A DNA stretch of 64,000 nt from Trichormus_B sp936914905 (GTDB lineage: Bacteria; Cyanobacteriota; Cyanobacteriia; Cyanobacteriales; Nostocaceae), in assembly GCF_039871975.1 (NCBI RefSeq), contig NZ_JBDPLL010000001.1, one strand, 5' to 3'. Under the pieces are notes generated by a model. It saw only the letters and a program-made list of their open reading frames with translations, was not told the DNA's origin and ran no database searches. Shown piece by piece: positions 9,701 to 19,140 of the stretch (its first letter is position 1; each line of letters starts with the position of its first letter). Position numbers and translations under genes: made by a program.

Positions 9701-9905
9701 CAAAGTGCGTGTACGTCGTGGCAATAAAGTTGTCTACGAAGGCGTTCTTGATTCCCTCAAACGTATGAAGGAAGATGTCCGCGAAGTCAATTCTGGTTAT
9801 GAATGTGGTATTGGTATTGATAAGTTCCATGACTGGGCTGAAGGTGACATCATAGAATCCTATCAAATGGTAACTAAACGCCGTACTCTTACCTTAACTA
9901 AGTAG
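6777..9905 (+). CDS. infB: Translation initiation factor IF-2
   Basis: A 1042-residue GTPase that places initiator tRNA on the 30S subunit. ATG 6777 (MNNGKVRIYELSKEL) has an AAGGGGA site 9 nt upstream and begins with the canonical IF2N domain. A roughly 400-residue Pro/Lys/Arg-rich disordered linker follows, typical of cyanobacterial IF-2. Then come a second IF2N-like domain (TVQELAEALVMADTEIVKIL) and the G domain with GHVDHGKT near residue 544, DTPGHEAF and NKID. Domains II-IV follow and end at TLTLTK. Last gene of the operon. All catalytic motifs are present and no lesions are seen. Confidence 0.97.
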   Translation: MNNGKVRIYELSKELNLDNKELLAICDQLNIAVKSHSSTISESDAEQIRTAAEKLSATSVTPKKELGTNNHKPNSLKTGGRNRPAATHKQQILEIRKPKILRNTTSRPDSDSITTNNQVASSDSLQDEPLVNFPSPPRPFATPVSPMKPTAPTRPVPRNQSETPQKPKIAETDKTTNPNLPASEKIAAEKPDKTVSPRPKPEKTPKPQLVDPPSRPAEEIEPVSEQLSQAVKPILKRERLKRGDEEREQGKAKVGKPSTEQRARSTPSSPSRPEPRGNRPSGLGTSSIDVQRPRPSRHSELQAAPVATPPRQMAGVGAKKEGLDDTPITPDLLDLKRPLPPRIAKGGKKWQEEEIIDEIKEKVKVGPKGKRAKPILDDDFEEDDLLDEDGLEIPATVQVSLSIARPPKPKGTRPPQQPTLAASAPTTKNKKSGSYRDQNRRQQEVEVKRERPEKLIVTGPLTVQELAEALVMADTEIVKILFMKGMAVSITQNLDIPTITLVAKELEVEVETAEPEAEARKVTEMIDIADLEHLIRRPPVVTIMGHVDHGKTTLLDSIRKTKVAAAEAGGITQHIGAYHVDLEHEGKQQQIVFLDTPGHEAFTAMRARGARVTDIAILVVAADDGVRPQTVEAISHAQAAGVPIVVAINKIDKEGAQPERVKQELTNYGLTAEDWGGETIMVPVSAIKGENLDTLLEMVLLVAEVGELSANPNRVAKGTVIEAHLDKAKGAVATLLIQNGTLHVGDMLVAGSAFGKVRAMVDDRGKRVEAASPSFAVEVLGLSDVPAAGDDFEVFANEKEARSLASDRADKQRQSRLLQGRVTLTTLSAQAQEGELKELNLILKGDVQGSVEAIIGSLKQIPQNEVQIRMLLATAGEITETDIDLAAASNAVIIGFNTTYASGARQAADEAGVDVREYNIIYKLLEDIQGALEGLLEPELVEEPLGQTEVRAVFPVGRGAVAGCYVQSGKLLRNCKVRVRRGNKVVYEGVLDSLKRMKEDVREVNSGYECGIGIDKFHDWAEGDIIESYQMVTKRRTLTLTK

Positions 9906-10559
9906 TCTTGAGTACCAACTGTTGAGTGCTGAGTAAATTTATGAGTGTTGAATTGACACATTTAGTTCATTCAACTTTCAAAGAAAGAAATCTCAGCACT
10001 CATAACTCTCCGGAAATATATACTGCAAAAGGGTAAGACTTGGACTTATGTCATACTGATAACGCAGCGTGGCGTAACCCATGGTTAACGTACGTAGTGC
10101 AACACAGTATCTCGGAGATTCTTCACTATCTCTTTTACAGACGCTCCGCTAACGTTCGGAATGACACTTTTAAACCGTTTTTAGTATATCAGCTAAAGTG
10201 GAAGCTAATAGGTAAAAATCTGCTTCTTGAACATAAACGGGCATTAAATTAGTAGTTGAAAAATTTCTGTTTAATTAATAAAATAAGTTGTTTTGATAGA
10301 TTCCTTTGAGAATATTCCTCATTTTAGTAATTAATAAAACAGAATTTACGCTTCTATAAGCGTTCTCTTTAGAAGAGACTAACTAAGATTTCAGAAATTG
10401 AGAACTAAGGGTGAATTCCAATCTGCCCCATTTGAAAGATGTTAGATTTAGCTTGTTTGGTTTATATCTTATCCCTTGGGGATGAAACAAATCATCAATC
10501 CAAAATCCAAAATCTAAAATTGTTTGACCCTGGAAGTTAAAAATGAGGAAAGGGGAACT
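9906..10559. other. Gene-free stretch after infB
   Basis: GAGTGCTGAG at 9924-9933 and its complement CTCAGCACTC at 9992-10001 form a loose inverted repeat just behind infB that may help termination. A Nostoc-type dispersed repeat follows (10040-10170), then AT-rich DNA and TCCAAAATC-type short repeats near 10497-10520. No convincing gene is seen on either strand. Confidence 0.5.
10040..10170. repeat. Dispersed Nostoc-type repeat
   Basis: The stretch from gataacgcagcgtggcg through ctcggagattcttcac to cgctaacgttcggaatgac is unlike the surrounding AT-rich DNA. It resembles repeats I know from many Nostoc/Anabaena intergenic regions. It creates a spurious 70-codon reading frame. Identity rests on memory of the motif; only one copy is seen in this window. 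Confidence 0.5.
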
Positions 10560-10880
10560 ATGGCTCAAATTTCATCTTCTAGCCCAGCCTGACTTTCTCG
10601 TGAAAATCGAATTTGGCAAAATCTTAAGTATGCCATTTCTGCTAGTTCCGGTTTTCAAAGCTGGCAACTAGAGTGTAATACTCAGTTATAAGGGTTGCAC
10701 CTAGAACAGCAAGTAAAACGGTATTTACGAGAAACATTAGAAACTTTAGCTTATTAATAACTCAGTAAGCCTTTGGAGCATGCATTATTAAGGAGCATTA
10801 TTAATTTGTAGACAATTGGCGGCAGAATGGATGGGAAATCATTTATCAGACATCTACAGCCCAAGTCCGTGAGAAAATGC
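10560..10880 (+). pseudogene. Small conserved cyanobacterial-type protein, inactivated
   Basis: ATG 10560 follows an AGGAAAGGGG ribosome site and opens MAQISSSSPA, then an in-frame TGA (codon 11). The frame continues as LSRENRIWQNLKYAIS and ASSGFQSWQLECNTQL, hits TAA (codon 44), continues to ETLETLAY, then tandem TAA codons at about 10755-10760. The same frame goes on as LSKPLEHALLRSIINL and, after a further stop and a shift, QLAAEWMGNHLSDIY. It is one helical protein of about 105 residues with at least four stops and one frameshift. No named family. Confidence 0.6.
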
Positions 10881-10884
10881 TACT

Positions 10885-11273
10885 ATAACCATAAAATTAC
10901 CATTTTTTTATTCAATACAGTTTGTTTAATTAACCTCCACAGGCTAAACATTGTGGCTTAAGTTAACTAAACCGTATTGTTTTTTAATGAAAATTTTCCC
11001 TGAGTAAGTCTTTATCATCCAGTATAGTTTTGTATGGATTTTCTGTAGATCAAAAAGTTCTTGGTGGACATGGGGATGCAATTAATACTTTTTGGTCCAT
11101 GCGGAAAGGGGGAAAGGAAAGAAAAATCTTTTATTAATCCTTGTTCTTTCCAATACATCACACTACAGTACCGGACTCAACAAATAACTTTGTGATCTGC
11201 CGATTTTACAATTAAACGCTCTCCTCTCAAATACTTTTGAGAGTAACGTCATCATGTACATTGCAAAAATAAA
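10885..11273. other. Upstream region of the SLH/beta-helix gene
   Basis: About 390 bases without a gene. It holds a perfect 8-bp hairpin, CTCTCAAA(TACT)TTTGAGAG, at 11224-11243, 30 nt before the ATG, in what is likely the 5' UTR. No clear promoter could be assigned by eye. Confidence 0.45.
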
Positions 11274-12914
11274 ATGAAATATAGCCGTTTTCACATCTTT
11301 ACTTTATCTTTAGGTGCTAGTCTAAGCGCTTTGTTGGTGACTGCTGGTAGTTCCGTCCTATTAACCAGTCAAGTAAATGCTGGTTCTCCTACTACTGTGA
11401 TTACACAAATTCCAGCAGGTGCAACAGTGATTTATGTTAATCCTGTGATTGGTCAAGATCGTTCTAGTACTGGTATTACCCCAGAACTACCCTATAAAAC
11501 TATTACCTTCGCTCTTTCGCAGGCCAAACCAAATACAGTGATTCAACTTGCTCCTGGTACCTATACCAAGGATACTGGGGAAACTTTTCCCTTACCGCTT
11601 AAACTAGGAGTGATACTTCTCGGTAATGAATATATCAAAGGTCAAGGAATAGTCATCGTCGGTGGTGGTTATTATACTAGTCGTACCTTTGCTAGACAAG
11701 ATATTACCATCCTAGCTGAAAATACCACTATTATCGGTATTACTGTTACCAATCCTAATAAACGAGGTACGGCTGTTTGGGTAGAGTCAAGTAATCCAAC
11801 TATCAAAAACAATACTTTTACTAAAAGTATGAGAGACGGTGTTTTCGTTACAGGTAAAGGTAATCCAAAAATTGAAAACAACCTTTTTATCAAAAATTGG
11901 GGTAATGGGATTTCAATAACTAAATCTGCTCAAGGTGAGATTCGCAACAACTCATTTGAAGATACTGGTTTTGGTTTGGCTATTGGTGGTAGTTCGACAC
12001 CCTTGGTAGAAGGAAACCAAATTCTACAAAACCAAGACGGTATATTTATCTCCGAATCTGCTAAACCTATTTTGCGTAATAATGTCATTCAGAATAATAA
12101 GCGCGATGGTATTGTCGCAACTATTGACGCTCTACCCAATCTTGGTACTAATGATAATCCTGGTGGTAATCTCATCCGTAATAACACTCGTTATGACTTG
12201 AATAATTCTACTAAGGTTAACAGGATTGTTGCTATTGGTAACGATATTGATCAAAAGCAGATTTTTGGCGCAGTAGATTTTGTGGCTGCAACTGTGAACC
12301 CGCCTACAGGTGGTAGTACTATAGGTCCTAGCGCTTTTCAGGATGTACCCACAGCTTATTGGGCAAAAGCCTACATTGAAGCTTTGGCTTCCCAAAATAT
12401 TATTGCGGGTTTTCCTGATGGCACTTTTAAGCCTAATGATCCTGTAACTCGCGCTGAATTTGCTACGATTATCACCAAAGCTTTGACACCAGCGTCTAGA
12501 CGGACAGCAATTCAATTTAAGGATATAAATAGCAATTTTTGGGCTTATGGAGCAATTAAGTCAGCTTACCAAAGTCAATTTGTGGCTGGGTATCCTGATG
12601 GTACTTTTAAACCACAGCAACAAATTCCTAGAGTTCAGGCTTTAGTTGCTCTAGCCAATGGTTTAAACTTTACTGCCAACAATGACAGTGTTCTTAGTTT
12701 TTACACAGATGCGGCTCAAATTCCTAATTATGCAATGGGATCTGTTGCAGCAGCAACAGTAGGGCAATTAGTGGTTAACTATCCCACTGTAGAATTACTT
12801 GATCCCAATCGTAAAGCTACTAGAGCAGAAATTGCCGCTTTTGTTTATCAAGCACTTGTCACTATTGGACGGGTGCAACCGATACCTTCTCCTTATGTGG
12901 TCATAGCTCAGTAG
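11274..12914 (+). CDS. Secreted parallel beta-helix (DUF1565) protein with SLH domains
   Basis: A 546-residue envelope protein. The N-terminus is a signal peptide (about 1-36, hydrophobic LGASLSALLVTAGSSVLL then VNA). Residues about 50-350 form a DUF1565/NosD-type right-handed beta-helix, seen as repeated NPTIKNNTF-, NPKIENNLF- and EIRNNSFEDTG-type turns. From about 360 come S-layer-homology repeats: FQDVPTAYWAKAYIEAL with FPDGTFKPNDPVTRAEFA, then FKDINSNFWAYGAI with YPDGTFKPQQQIPR, and a weaker third. SLH repeats attach proteins to peptidoglycan-linked polymers, so it is probably a surface protein. The substrate is unknown. A hairpin lies in its leader. Confidence 0.85.
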   Translation: MKYSRFHIFTLSLGASLSALLVTAGSSVLLTSQVNAGSPTTVITQIPAGATVIYVNPVIGQDRSSTGITPELPYKTITFALSQAKPNTVIQLAPGTYTKDTGETFPLPLKLGVILLGNEYIKGQGIVIVGGGYYTSRTFARQDITILAENTTIIGITVTNPNKRGTAVWVESSNPTIKNNTFTKSMRDGVFVTGKGNPKIENNLFIKNWGNGISITKSAQGEIRNNSFEDTGFGLAIGGSSTPLVEGNQILQNQDGIFISESAKPILRNNVIQNNKRDGIVATIDALPNLGTNDNPGGNLIRNNTRYDLNNSTKVNRIVAIGNDIDQKQIFGAVDFVAATVNPPTGGSTIGPSAFQDVPTAYWAKAYIEALASQNIIAGFPDGTFKPNDPVTRAEFATIITKALTPASRRTAIQFKDINSNFWAYGAIKSAYQSQFVAGYPDGTFKPQQQIPRVQALVALANGLNFTANNDSVLSFYTDAAQIPNYAMGSVAAATVGQLVVNYPTVELLDPNRKATRAEIAAFVYQALVTIGRVQPIPSPYVVIAQ

Positions 12915-12955
12915 TTAGCTGCTAGGAACAGAGGTTGTTGCATGAGTTTTAGTAG

Positions 12956-12981
12956 GGTGGGTTAGGGCAGCATAACCCACC
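12956..12981. terminator. Inverted repeat between convergent genes
   Basis: GGTGGGTTA (12956-12964) and TAACCCACC (12973-12981) pair around an 8-nt loop, followed by TTAATTTT. The sequence GGTGGGTTA...TAACCCACC is also a common dispersed repeat in cyanobacteria. It lies between the plus-strand SLH gene and the minus-strand DUF3493 gene, where it could end both transcripts. Confidence 0.6.
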
Positions 12982-13003
12982 TTAATTTTATAAGTTGGAA
13001 ATC

Positions 13004-13279
13004 TTAACCTTTAAGACCATTTTTGCTGTTTTTTTCCCATCGATAAAGAAATACCATCAGGCCAACTATTCCCGCTTGCAGGGCAAAGTTAGGTAAAGTA
13101 GTGTCGATGTTCCTACCAGCAAGTATTTGAAAGGAAAATACAAACGCACCAATAAAACTGGAAGCACCTACACTAACATATATAAATTGCCGTAAACCAC
13201 GATAGGGGACTGTTATTTCACGTTTCAGGTGAGCATACTGCTTGGAGTTGAGGCGATTTTTAGGATTTAGTTCTACCAT
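13004..13279 (-). CDS. DUF3493 protein (low PSII accumulation-like)
   Basis: A 91-residue protein with a polar N-terminus (NSKQYAHLKREITVPYRGLR) and two membrane spans (about 33-52 and 62-80), ending in a basic tail. This fits DUF3493, whose plant and algal relatives (LPA1/REP27 C-terminal region) assist photosystem II biogenesis in thylakoids. The function in cyanobacteria is inferred. The frame is intact and lies between the SLH gene (convergent) and tRNA-Thr (divergent). Confidence 0.75.
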   Translation of the reverse strand: MVELNPKNRLNSKQYAHLKREITVPYRGLRQFIYVSVGASSFIGAFVFSFQILAGRNIDTTLPNFALQAGIVGLMVFLYRWEKNSKNGLKG

Positions 13280-13315
13280 TTTTGTAAAAGTATGCTATAA
13301 TTTTAAATCGTGTAT

Positions 13316-13387
13316 GCCGATGTGGCTCAGTGGTAGAGCAGCTGATTCGTAATCAGCAGGCCGTGGGTTCAAATCCCATCATCGGCT
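13316..13387 (+). tRNA. trnT-CGU: tRNA-Thr (anticodon CGU)
   Basis: The cloverleaf is complete in 72 nt. The acceptor GCCGATG pairs with CATCGGC and the discriminator is T. The D arm is GCTC-AGTGGTA-GAGC. The anticodon stem GCTGA/TCAGC holds loop TTCGTAA with anticodon CGT at 13348-13350. The T arm carries GTTCAAATC. CCA is not encoded. It decodes ACG. Confidence 0.95.
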
Positions 13388-13499
13388 TTAATTATGTGTA
13401 ATATTTAATAATACCAGTTAGGTGTCTACCTTGCTGATACTGAAACTGGCAGAAGTATTTATTACTTACGTCTAATTTGGTGGATCTAGTAGCTATAGT

Positions 13500-14770
13500 A
13501 TATTAGCGTGTGAGTATAAGCCTTAATATTGCCTGTGAAATTCTGAAAAGGCTGAAGGCAAAAGAATCAGAGTGGTTTACTTCTGCTCAAATGAGGCGAT
13601 TTATATTTTTATCAGCACAGGATGATCCGCTTTCTTTCGTATAACTTTATCCGGTAAGCGCGACGTTTAATGACGAAAGGATTATTCACATGAATATCAT
13701 TCAGTAATTAACACAAAGTAATCGTTTTAAACGCAATAAATCTACTTATAATTGGGAAACTGGTATATTTGTTAGTTGTCCATTTCAATGAAGTTATACA
13801 AAGGCCGGAATCTTGGTAGGTAATGCTTCGAAACAAAAAGCTAGAGGCACTACTCAATGTTGCTTTTTATTAGCTTATTATGATAATGAACTTCATAAAC
13901 AAAACGATATTGAAGCAATATGACTGAGAGTTATTCAACCGACAAAATTACCAACGGATCAAGAAGTAATTAGTAAGATGAGTAAATACGATAAAGATAA
14001 TATTAAAGTAGGAGAAACTAAAAAATCTCAGTTAAATACTTGTACCAGGTATGGATTTTCTTTTAGAAGTTTATAATCTTAAATATTAGGTCATTTTCAT
14101 ATTGATGGAAATGGAGAAACTTGTTTCGGTGCAGATTTAGAAAACCCTTGTAGCGTATACATAATTACTGAGTCATTAAACCTTTAGCAGATATTTTAAA
14201 AGGAATTGTTAACTATAGAGAAGATGTGACTCCTGCAGGCTATGGAGATATCAAAATAGATAAAGTTCTCTATACTACTACTAGTCGTTTTCAACACCAA
14301 GAAGAAGATGTGATAGCTTATGTTTAAGCTCCCTATTCCGCAAGGAAAAGAATGGCTCTGTTGGGGATGACTGGGACAGGAAAATCTAACACAGTTAAAA
14401 AGATAATTCAATGTTGTGTTGAAATGAGCAATAATACAGATCTTACTTTAGGTAAAAGTGAGGAAATACCATAATAAGTTCTTAAACTTTTAACAGAAGA
14501 TAATAACCCTAAATATCCTGTTGGACAAATTATTCCCCATTATTATGAGGAAATTGCTGTACCCTAATCTTCAGGATCAAGGTACAGCAATTTCCGATTT
14601 ATATCAATAACTAATAGTTAGATATTCAACTGTTCACAAAGAAGGCTTTGGGGAAATGAAAGTAAATTTATATAAAGAAATTGAAGACGGCTTTTAATTA
14701 ATTAAAGGCCCAGTATTGCTGAACTTTGTGGAGTGATTTATGGGAAAGGTGGCGCGAACTGAAGCTGAGA
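13500..14770 (+). pseudogene. DUF87/HerA-type ATP-binding protein relic
   Basis: Plus-strand fragments in changing frames give a scattered but ordered protein: KRNKSTYNWETGIFVSCPF, then AYYDNELHKQ and LRVIQPTKLPTDQEVISKMS. GHFHIDGNGETCFGADLENP and RVIKPLADILKGIVNYREDV follow. After that come a Walker A-like GMTGTGKSNTVKKIIQCCVE and LLTEDNNPKYPVGQII. This resembles DUF87 helicase-type ATPases (HerA/FtsK superfamily), often part of DNA-processing or defence islands. Many stops and frameshifts are present. The end near 14770 is approximate; a separate repeat begins at 14835. Confidence 0.6.
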
Positions 14771-14834
14771 ATACCGCTAATCGTTTTGTTATCCCTAAGT
14801 AAGTCAATAACTCCCTAACTCCCTCTCCATAAAC

Positions 14835-15082
14835 AATACCATCGTAAAAATACGAGGGTGAGTTGATGATGCTTTAACTATTAACTCCCATTTCTTTGAG
14901 GCTTGGCAAAAACAATCAGTCTTAAAAATTCCTTCCAGGTTTCCTACAAGGCTTTTTTAACGTATTAACTGCAGTATAAGGGTTTGAGATTCCAAACTAC
15001 CTTTTAAGCAGAACGTTTATGTGTATTTAATCTTGCCTATTTTGCTAATATTTCTGTAGCCTTTTATTTTAGCTAAGGTATT
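14835..15082. repeat. 248-bp dispersed element, copy A
   Basis: It is near-identical to 30247-30493 over its whole length (for example gagttgatgatgctttaac, attccttccaggtttcctac and tgagattccaaactacctttt). The ends are inverted: AATACCATCGTA at the left, and AATACCTTAGCT when the right end is read on the other strand. No reading frame survives in either copy. It looks like a non-autonomous transposable element or a fixed fragment of an IS. Confidence 0.7.
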
Positions 15083-15094
15083 ATATAAACCAAA

Positions 15095-15370
15095 GGATAA
15101 GCATCAACTAATTTCCGAACTTCAACTTTACCAGCTTCACGGAAGCTTTTCACAATTGCACCAATTTTATCTTTGTTAGCAGTGATAGCCTCTGGATTTT
15201 GTCCGGAGATCTTGGCGATAATATTATCGGCGGGAGCACGACAGTTTCCTAAGGCCCAAGGCTGTAAATCGTTGAAACAAAAATTAGTTAATTTCTGTTT
15301 CTAAACCACCAGGCGAATGGTGCATTACTAATTCGTCAATATTATTAAATAACCCTTCGTAATTCCACAT
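15095..15370 (-). pseudogene. Relic of an unrecognised protein
   Basis: Minus-strand frames give NIDELVMHHSPGGLETEI, then after a frameshift DLQPWALGNCRAPADNII followed by AKISGQNPEAIT, and KIGAIVKSFREAGKVEVRKL to a stop near 15095. The sequence is clearly coding-derived but no family is recognised. It directly abuts the 248-bp element, so that element may have inserted at or near the end of this gene. Confidence 0.45.
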
Positions 15371-15600
15371 TGATTATGATTGTACATTTTAGATGTATCA
15401 GTTCCATTAATATCTTAAGTTATATATACACTTACATTAGATATCAGAATAAATTAAGTACACTATCTAGTTTCAAAGCCGGGTGTAAAGCTTTTTGTAG
15501 ACTTGACTCCTGATTCTGTTGTATATATTCTACTTTCCATTAAGCATGCAAATTATATACAAGTTATATCTTAACCAAAGAAAAATATCCTCCAAATACC

Positions 15601-16340
15601 AACTTTTAATTCTGTTGCATAACAACTGCTACATCTTCAGCAGCGTCTAGCAGGAGCATTCCGTCTATTTTCCCAGTTTAGTTTTGATGAAGGTATTGCT
15701 GGTCACAGCACTAGCCGCGATCCAGAAAACCCAGAACACTTTTGGGTTAACCCCCTTAGTGTCCATTTTGGTTTAATTCGAGTTAGCGACCTGATTTTAG
15801 TTAACCAGAATGGTGACGTCATCTATGGTTAGAATCCAGTAAATCGGGCAGCCTTTGTTTGCTATTCATTCTCAAGTTCATGCCGCCCATCCTGATGTAA
15901 TAGCTGCTGCCCATGCTCATTCTATCTACGGAAAAAGTGAGTCTACCCTTGGTCGTCTCCTTGATCCCATTACCCAAGATGCTTGCGCTTTCTACGAAGA
16001 CCACAGCCTATTTGCAGACTACACAGGTGTCTTTCTCGACCAGAAAGAAGGTGAACATATTTCCCCAACTTTAGGTAAAAACAAAGCCATTATTCTCCAG
16101 AAGTACCGCTTACTCACAGTAGGTAAAACAGTTGATGAGGCAGCTTGGTGGTTCATTATAATAGAATGTTCTTGTCAAGCACAATTACTAGCTGAAGCTG
16201 CAGGGAAACCTCATCCTATCAAACCAGAGTATGCAAGCTTAACCCACTCTCAGGTAGGTTCTCGTGAATTGGGTTAGTTTAGCTTTCAACCGTTATACGA
16301 GATAATTATGCAGTAAGAACCGGATTTGTTGAATTAAGAC
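15601..16340 (+). pseudogene. Class II aldolase/adducin-family protein, inactivated
   Basis: The N-terminal part reads AFRLFSQF-like, then FDEGIAGHSTSRDPENPEHF, NPLSVHFGLIRVSDLILVNQ and GDVIYG, then a TAG where a Gly-Asn/Gln codon is expected. A frameshift near 15850 leads into VHAAHPDVIAAAHAHSIYGK and GRLLDPITQDACAFYEDHSL. It continues to LLTVGKTVDEAAWWF and KPEYASLTHSQVGS. The class II aldolase fold binds Zn with His residues such as those of HAHS. At least one stop and one frameshift, plus a missing N-terminus, make it non-functional. Confidence 0.75.
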
Positions 16341-16425
16341 TTTTTGTTTACGTTTAACAACTCCGGTTACATCTAATGCCCCTAGCCCCAACAGTCCCCA
16401 AGCTGCTAACCCAAAAGTTTAGGCT
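16325..16425 (-). pseudogene. C-terminal anchor-like tail of a lost protein
   Basis: The minus strand encodes GLAAWGLLGLGALDVTGVVK followed by RKQK, a short hydrophobic helix with a basic tail. This resembles a PEP-CTERM/LPXTG-type sorting anchor of an exported protein. The upstream body of the gene is not recognisable. Confidence 0.35.
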
Positions 16426-16570
16426 TATTTAGATTAGTACATTATTCAATTGCAAGCCCCATCAAGCTGTAGATATCAAAAACTTGTAGTCGAAAATAGT
16501 CTGTTTGACATTTTTCACCCAGCAATTGGCAGTCGTGAGGACACGTTTTAAACCGCTTAGTATAGTTTAT

Positions 16571-17944
16571 TTACACCTTTAATTTCAAAGCCTCGGTTGC
16601 TGAAATTCCCTCACTCTGAATACCGAAATATGACAAAGCCGCACCAGCTTCAGCACGAGTTACAGCTTTTTTAGGTTGAAATAATGTTGTATACCCAAAC
16701 ACCCGACGAATATTTGATTGTTCAGCACTTTGGAAATCAGCCAAAACTGCTCTTAGTGCTTTAGGGTCAATTTTTCCTGTATCTTGGAAACCCCAGGTTT
16801 GTTTGACGGCTTCTAAGTTAGCAGCAGGTAAGGCTTGATGAGTATCTAATGGGACTTTCCATAATAACAATTGTTCTCTTGTTAGGAGTGCATCAGGACG
16901 AAATAAAACTGCTGTTCCATCTCCAGACAAAGAACTGGGAATTAATCCTGCTTCTGCTAATCCTTGAATTGCGAGAAAATCAGGATCTTTAGGTAAAACA
17001 TCTCTAAAAGCAGGTTGATCATTTGCTGATGCTAGACGAATTTGTTTAGCAGAATTATTAGCATACATGGCATTATTAGCAGCAACTAGCCAACGAGCAT
17101 ATTCTCTGCGGGTAATGATTTGATTAGGTTGGAACTTATTATTTGTAGAATTAGATTTGGGTTTAGTTTGGTCTGGTTCTATTGACAATACACCCAATGT
17201 TGCCAAATCTTTAATCTGTTTTCGCCATTGTGGTGGTGCTTGATTTAAGTCACTAAATTCTTGAGGTTCAGGTGTTTCTTTTGGGATCACTGGTTGTTGG
17301 ACTACACTTGCATTAGGTATGATAGGTCCAATAAGCTGTGGATCAGCTGGTTGGGGAATTTCACTAGAGTTTCGATTTAAATTTCGATTTGAATTAGGTT
17401 GATTGATCGCAATTTGATTAGGTAAGTATTCAATTAATAATTCAGTCGTAGTTCGAGCTTGATTGGGTGTCGCGTTAGCAACTAATTGTGGTGGAATTGT
17501 TACTTTTAAAAGTAAATTATTTTGCTTTACTTCGAAACTACCTTCCGTATCGTCTTTTGGTTGTTGTAAAATATCCCAGTTTCTGTTTTGGAACTGACTT
17601 CGGTAAAAGCTGATGATAAAATTTCTGGGGTCAGAACTTTGCCAGCGAGTTATAGTTTTCGGTTCTGAATTTTCTGAGTCGTCAGCAGGTTTGACTTCAT
17701 GTAATATAGCATTGGGATATATAGGAATTTCTTTAGGAAAGTCTGTAGGTAACTGAACTGTACGTGTGGTTGAGACTTCTTTATTCTTAGGTTGTCCAAA
17801 AACTGTAGGGTTATTTTGCAGCACGGGATCTGCTGCTAAAGACTGTTCCAATTTCTTGGACGCAGGACTGTTAGAACAGGCTGTTAAGGAAGATAGTAAA
17901 ACAGCCATACTCAGAAAGATAGCTGGACGTTTAGAAGACAACAC
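16571..17944 (-). CDS. SLH-domain lipoprotein
   Basis: A 457-residue envelope protein. The N-terminal signal peptide ends in the lipobox LTAC, so Cys23 is the likely lipidated residue. Start is GTG 17944 (TTG 17941 is the alternative); a stop lies three codons upstream. A central domain (about 60-180, LPTDFPKEIPIYPNAILHEV then RNFIISFYRSQF) is a common cyanobacterial pattern. Poly-Asn/Pro linkers and SLH-like repeats follow from about 235 (WRKQIKDLATLGVL, ITRREYARWLVAANNAMY, FRPDALLTREQLLLW and KKAVTRAEAGAALSYFG). Probably outer-membrane or periplasmic, bridging to the cell wall. Intact, in contrast to its relic-filled surroundings. Confidence 0.8.
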   Translation of the reverse strand: MLSSKRPAIFLSMAVLLSSLTACSNSPASKKLEQSLAADPVLQNNPTVFGQPKNKEVSTTRTVQLPTDFPKEIPIYPNAILHEVKPADDSENSEPKTITRWQSSDPRNFIISFYRSQFQNRNWDILQQPKDDTEGSFEVKQNNLLLKVTIPPQLVANATPNQARTTTELLIEYLPNQIAINQPNSNRNLNRNSSEIPQPADPQLIGPIIPNASVVQQPVIPKETPEPQEFSDLNQAPPQWRKQIKDLATLGVLSIEPDQTKPKSNSTNNKFQPNQIITRREYARWLVAANNAMYANNSAKQIRLASANDQPAFRDVLPKDPDFLAIQGLAEAGLIPSSLSGDGTAVLFRPDALLTREQLLLWKVPLDTHQALPAANLEAVKQTWGFQDTGKIDPKALRAVLADFQSAEQSNIRRVFGYTTLFQPKKAVTRAEAGAALSYFGIQSEGISATEALKLKV

Positions 17945-18079
17945 AGGATATTACAAATCTAGTTTCATTTCCTACCCTAGCATTTCACTTATCTGTTATC
18001 AGTTGTCATGCCCCTCTGTCAGTCTTCTCCCCTACTGCACATATTTTTCCAAATCTTTAATTTTTGGTGCTGGTAATTG

Positions 18080-18290
18080 CTTAAGGACTCGCTACAGAAT
18101 CCTGTAGCTGCCATCTGGACGGCTACGCACGGCTTAAAAGCAATGATGGTACGCTGCTGGGTATTTGTCCTAATCGCTGCCTAATACGGCTATTTTGTGC
18201 GGAAATGGGTTCAGGATTTAAGATTGTTTTCGGGAGTTGGAATTGCTGTGATCGCACTAAAATCGTACTAAATAGGTATGATTAAACTTA
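18080..18290 (+). pseudogene. Fragment of a membrane-associated hypothetical protein
   Basis: A plus-strand frame gives QNPVAAIWTATHGLKAMMVR followed by CWVFVLIAA, a TAA, then YGYFVRKWVQDLRLFSGVGI and AVIALKSY before another stop. The surviving part suggests at least one membrane span. No family is recognised and no start is visible. Confidence 0.35.
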
Positions 18291-18399
18291 GCTTTTGCAC
18301 CCGCCAACAATAAATTGCATTTTGTAACCAGTTCTGATCTTTACCAGTTAAAAACCTCTGTCTGTCTATTTGTTAGGCTTTTAACTATTTTGGCGGCTG

Positions 18400-19140
18400 C
18401 TAATTACGGAAAAAATCTCCAGTAGCTGCAGAAACGCTTTGTAACCCACCTTCCAATTTTTCTAAGGGTATCTCACCCATATCTATCATAAACCCATAAT
18501 CTATTCCTTTATGGCTGAACTGAAAGTTATCACGAATCATTTTCAGTGCTAAACTTGGAGTTAAATCACCTTTAACCTCACCTACAATAGGAAAAGGATA
18601 ACACTCACTAACACTTGTTAGTAATGTATTTTGGAGAGTATTAGGCTGATGACGGTAGGTTGAATCAGCCTAATACTCAAAAAATTCCCGTGTAAGGCAA
18701 TCACAAAAACTGAGCGTAGATTTGTTTTTCTTGGGGATCAATGTCGTAAGCAAATCTATCAAGTATCGCTGAGTCTGTTTGAGGAGTGATAGATTTAGTA
18801 TTTTGGGGAAATGCTACTTGGGCTGCTTTCAACATTTGATCAGCAGTTTTGAGAGTAGAAATAGTCTCTTCTGGTACACCAATAGCTGCTTAAATAGCTG
18901 CTACATAGTAGGTTATAGCTCTTTTACCCTAACCAACTACTGCTACTGGAGATAAGGTGATATTTGGTTCTCTACTGATAAAAGGTTTGGCCACTCTTCC
19001 AAGATCAGGACGCTGAACTGGTGCAACCGAAAGTACCGGATCTGACTTTAATTGATCTATAACCGGAGATAACTTCAATTCCTGCTTAGAAGTGTACAAA
19101 GAGCAGTAAATTTGTGATTAGGACTCAGTTAACTGCACAG
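18400..19140 (-). pseudogene. Relic of a conserved hypothetical (secreted-type) protein
   Basis: Minus-strand pieces run in order. First LKLSPVIDQLKSDPVLSVAP and RPDLGRVAKPFISREPNITL, then stops, then GVPEETISTLKTADQMLKAA and DSAILDRFAYDIDPQEKQIY. After a frame change come CYPFPIVGEVKGDLTPSLAL, FSHKGIDYGFMIDMGEIPLE and KLEGGLQSVSAATGDFF. Several TAG/TAA codons interrupt it. The acidic, Pro-containing sequence suggests an exported protein of more than 220 residues. Family not recognised. Confidence 0.5.

Noticed and set aside
10040..10252. 70-codon plus-strand frame
   Set aside because: It is generated by the dispersed repeat (cgcagcgtggcg... ctcggagattcttcac) and not by a gene.
12132..12515. 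127-codon minus-strand frame
   Set aside because: It lies opposite the beta-helix/SLH gene and reflects that gene's repeat structure.
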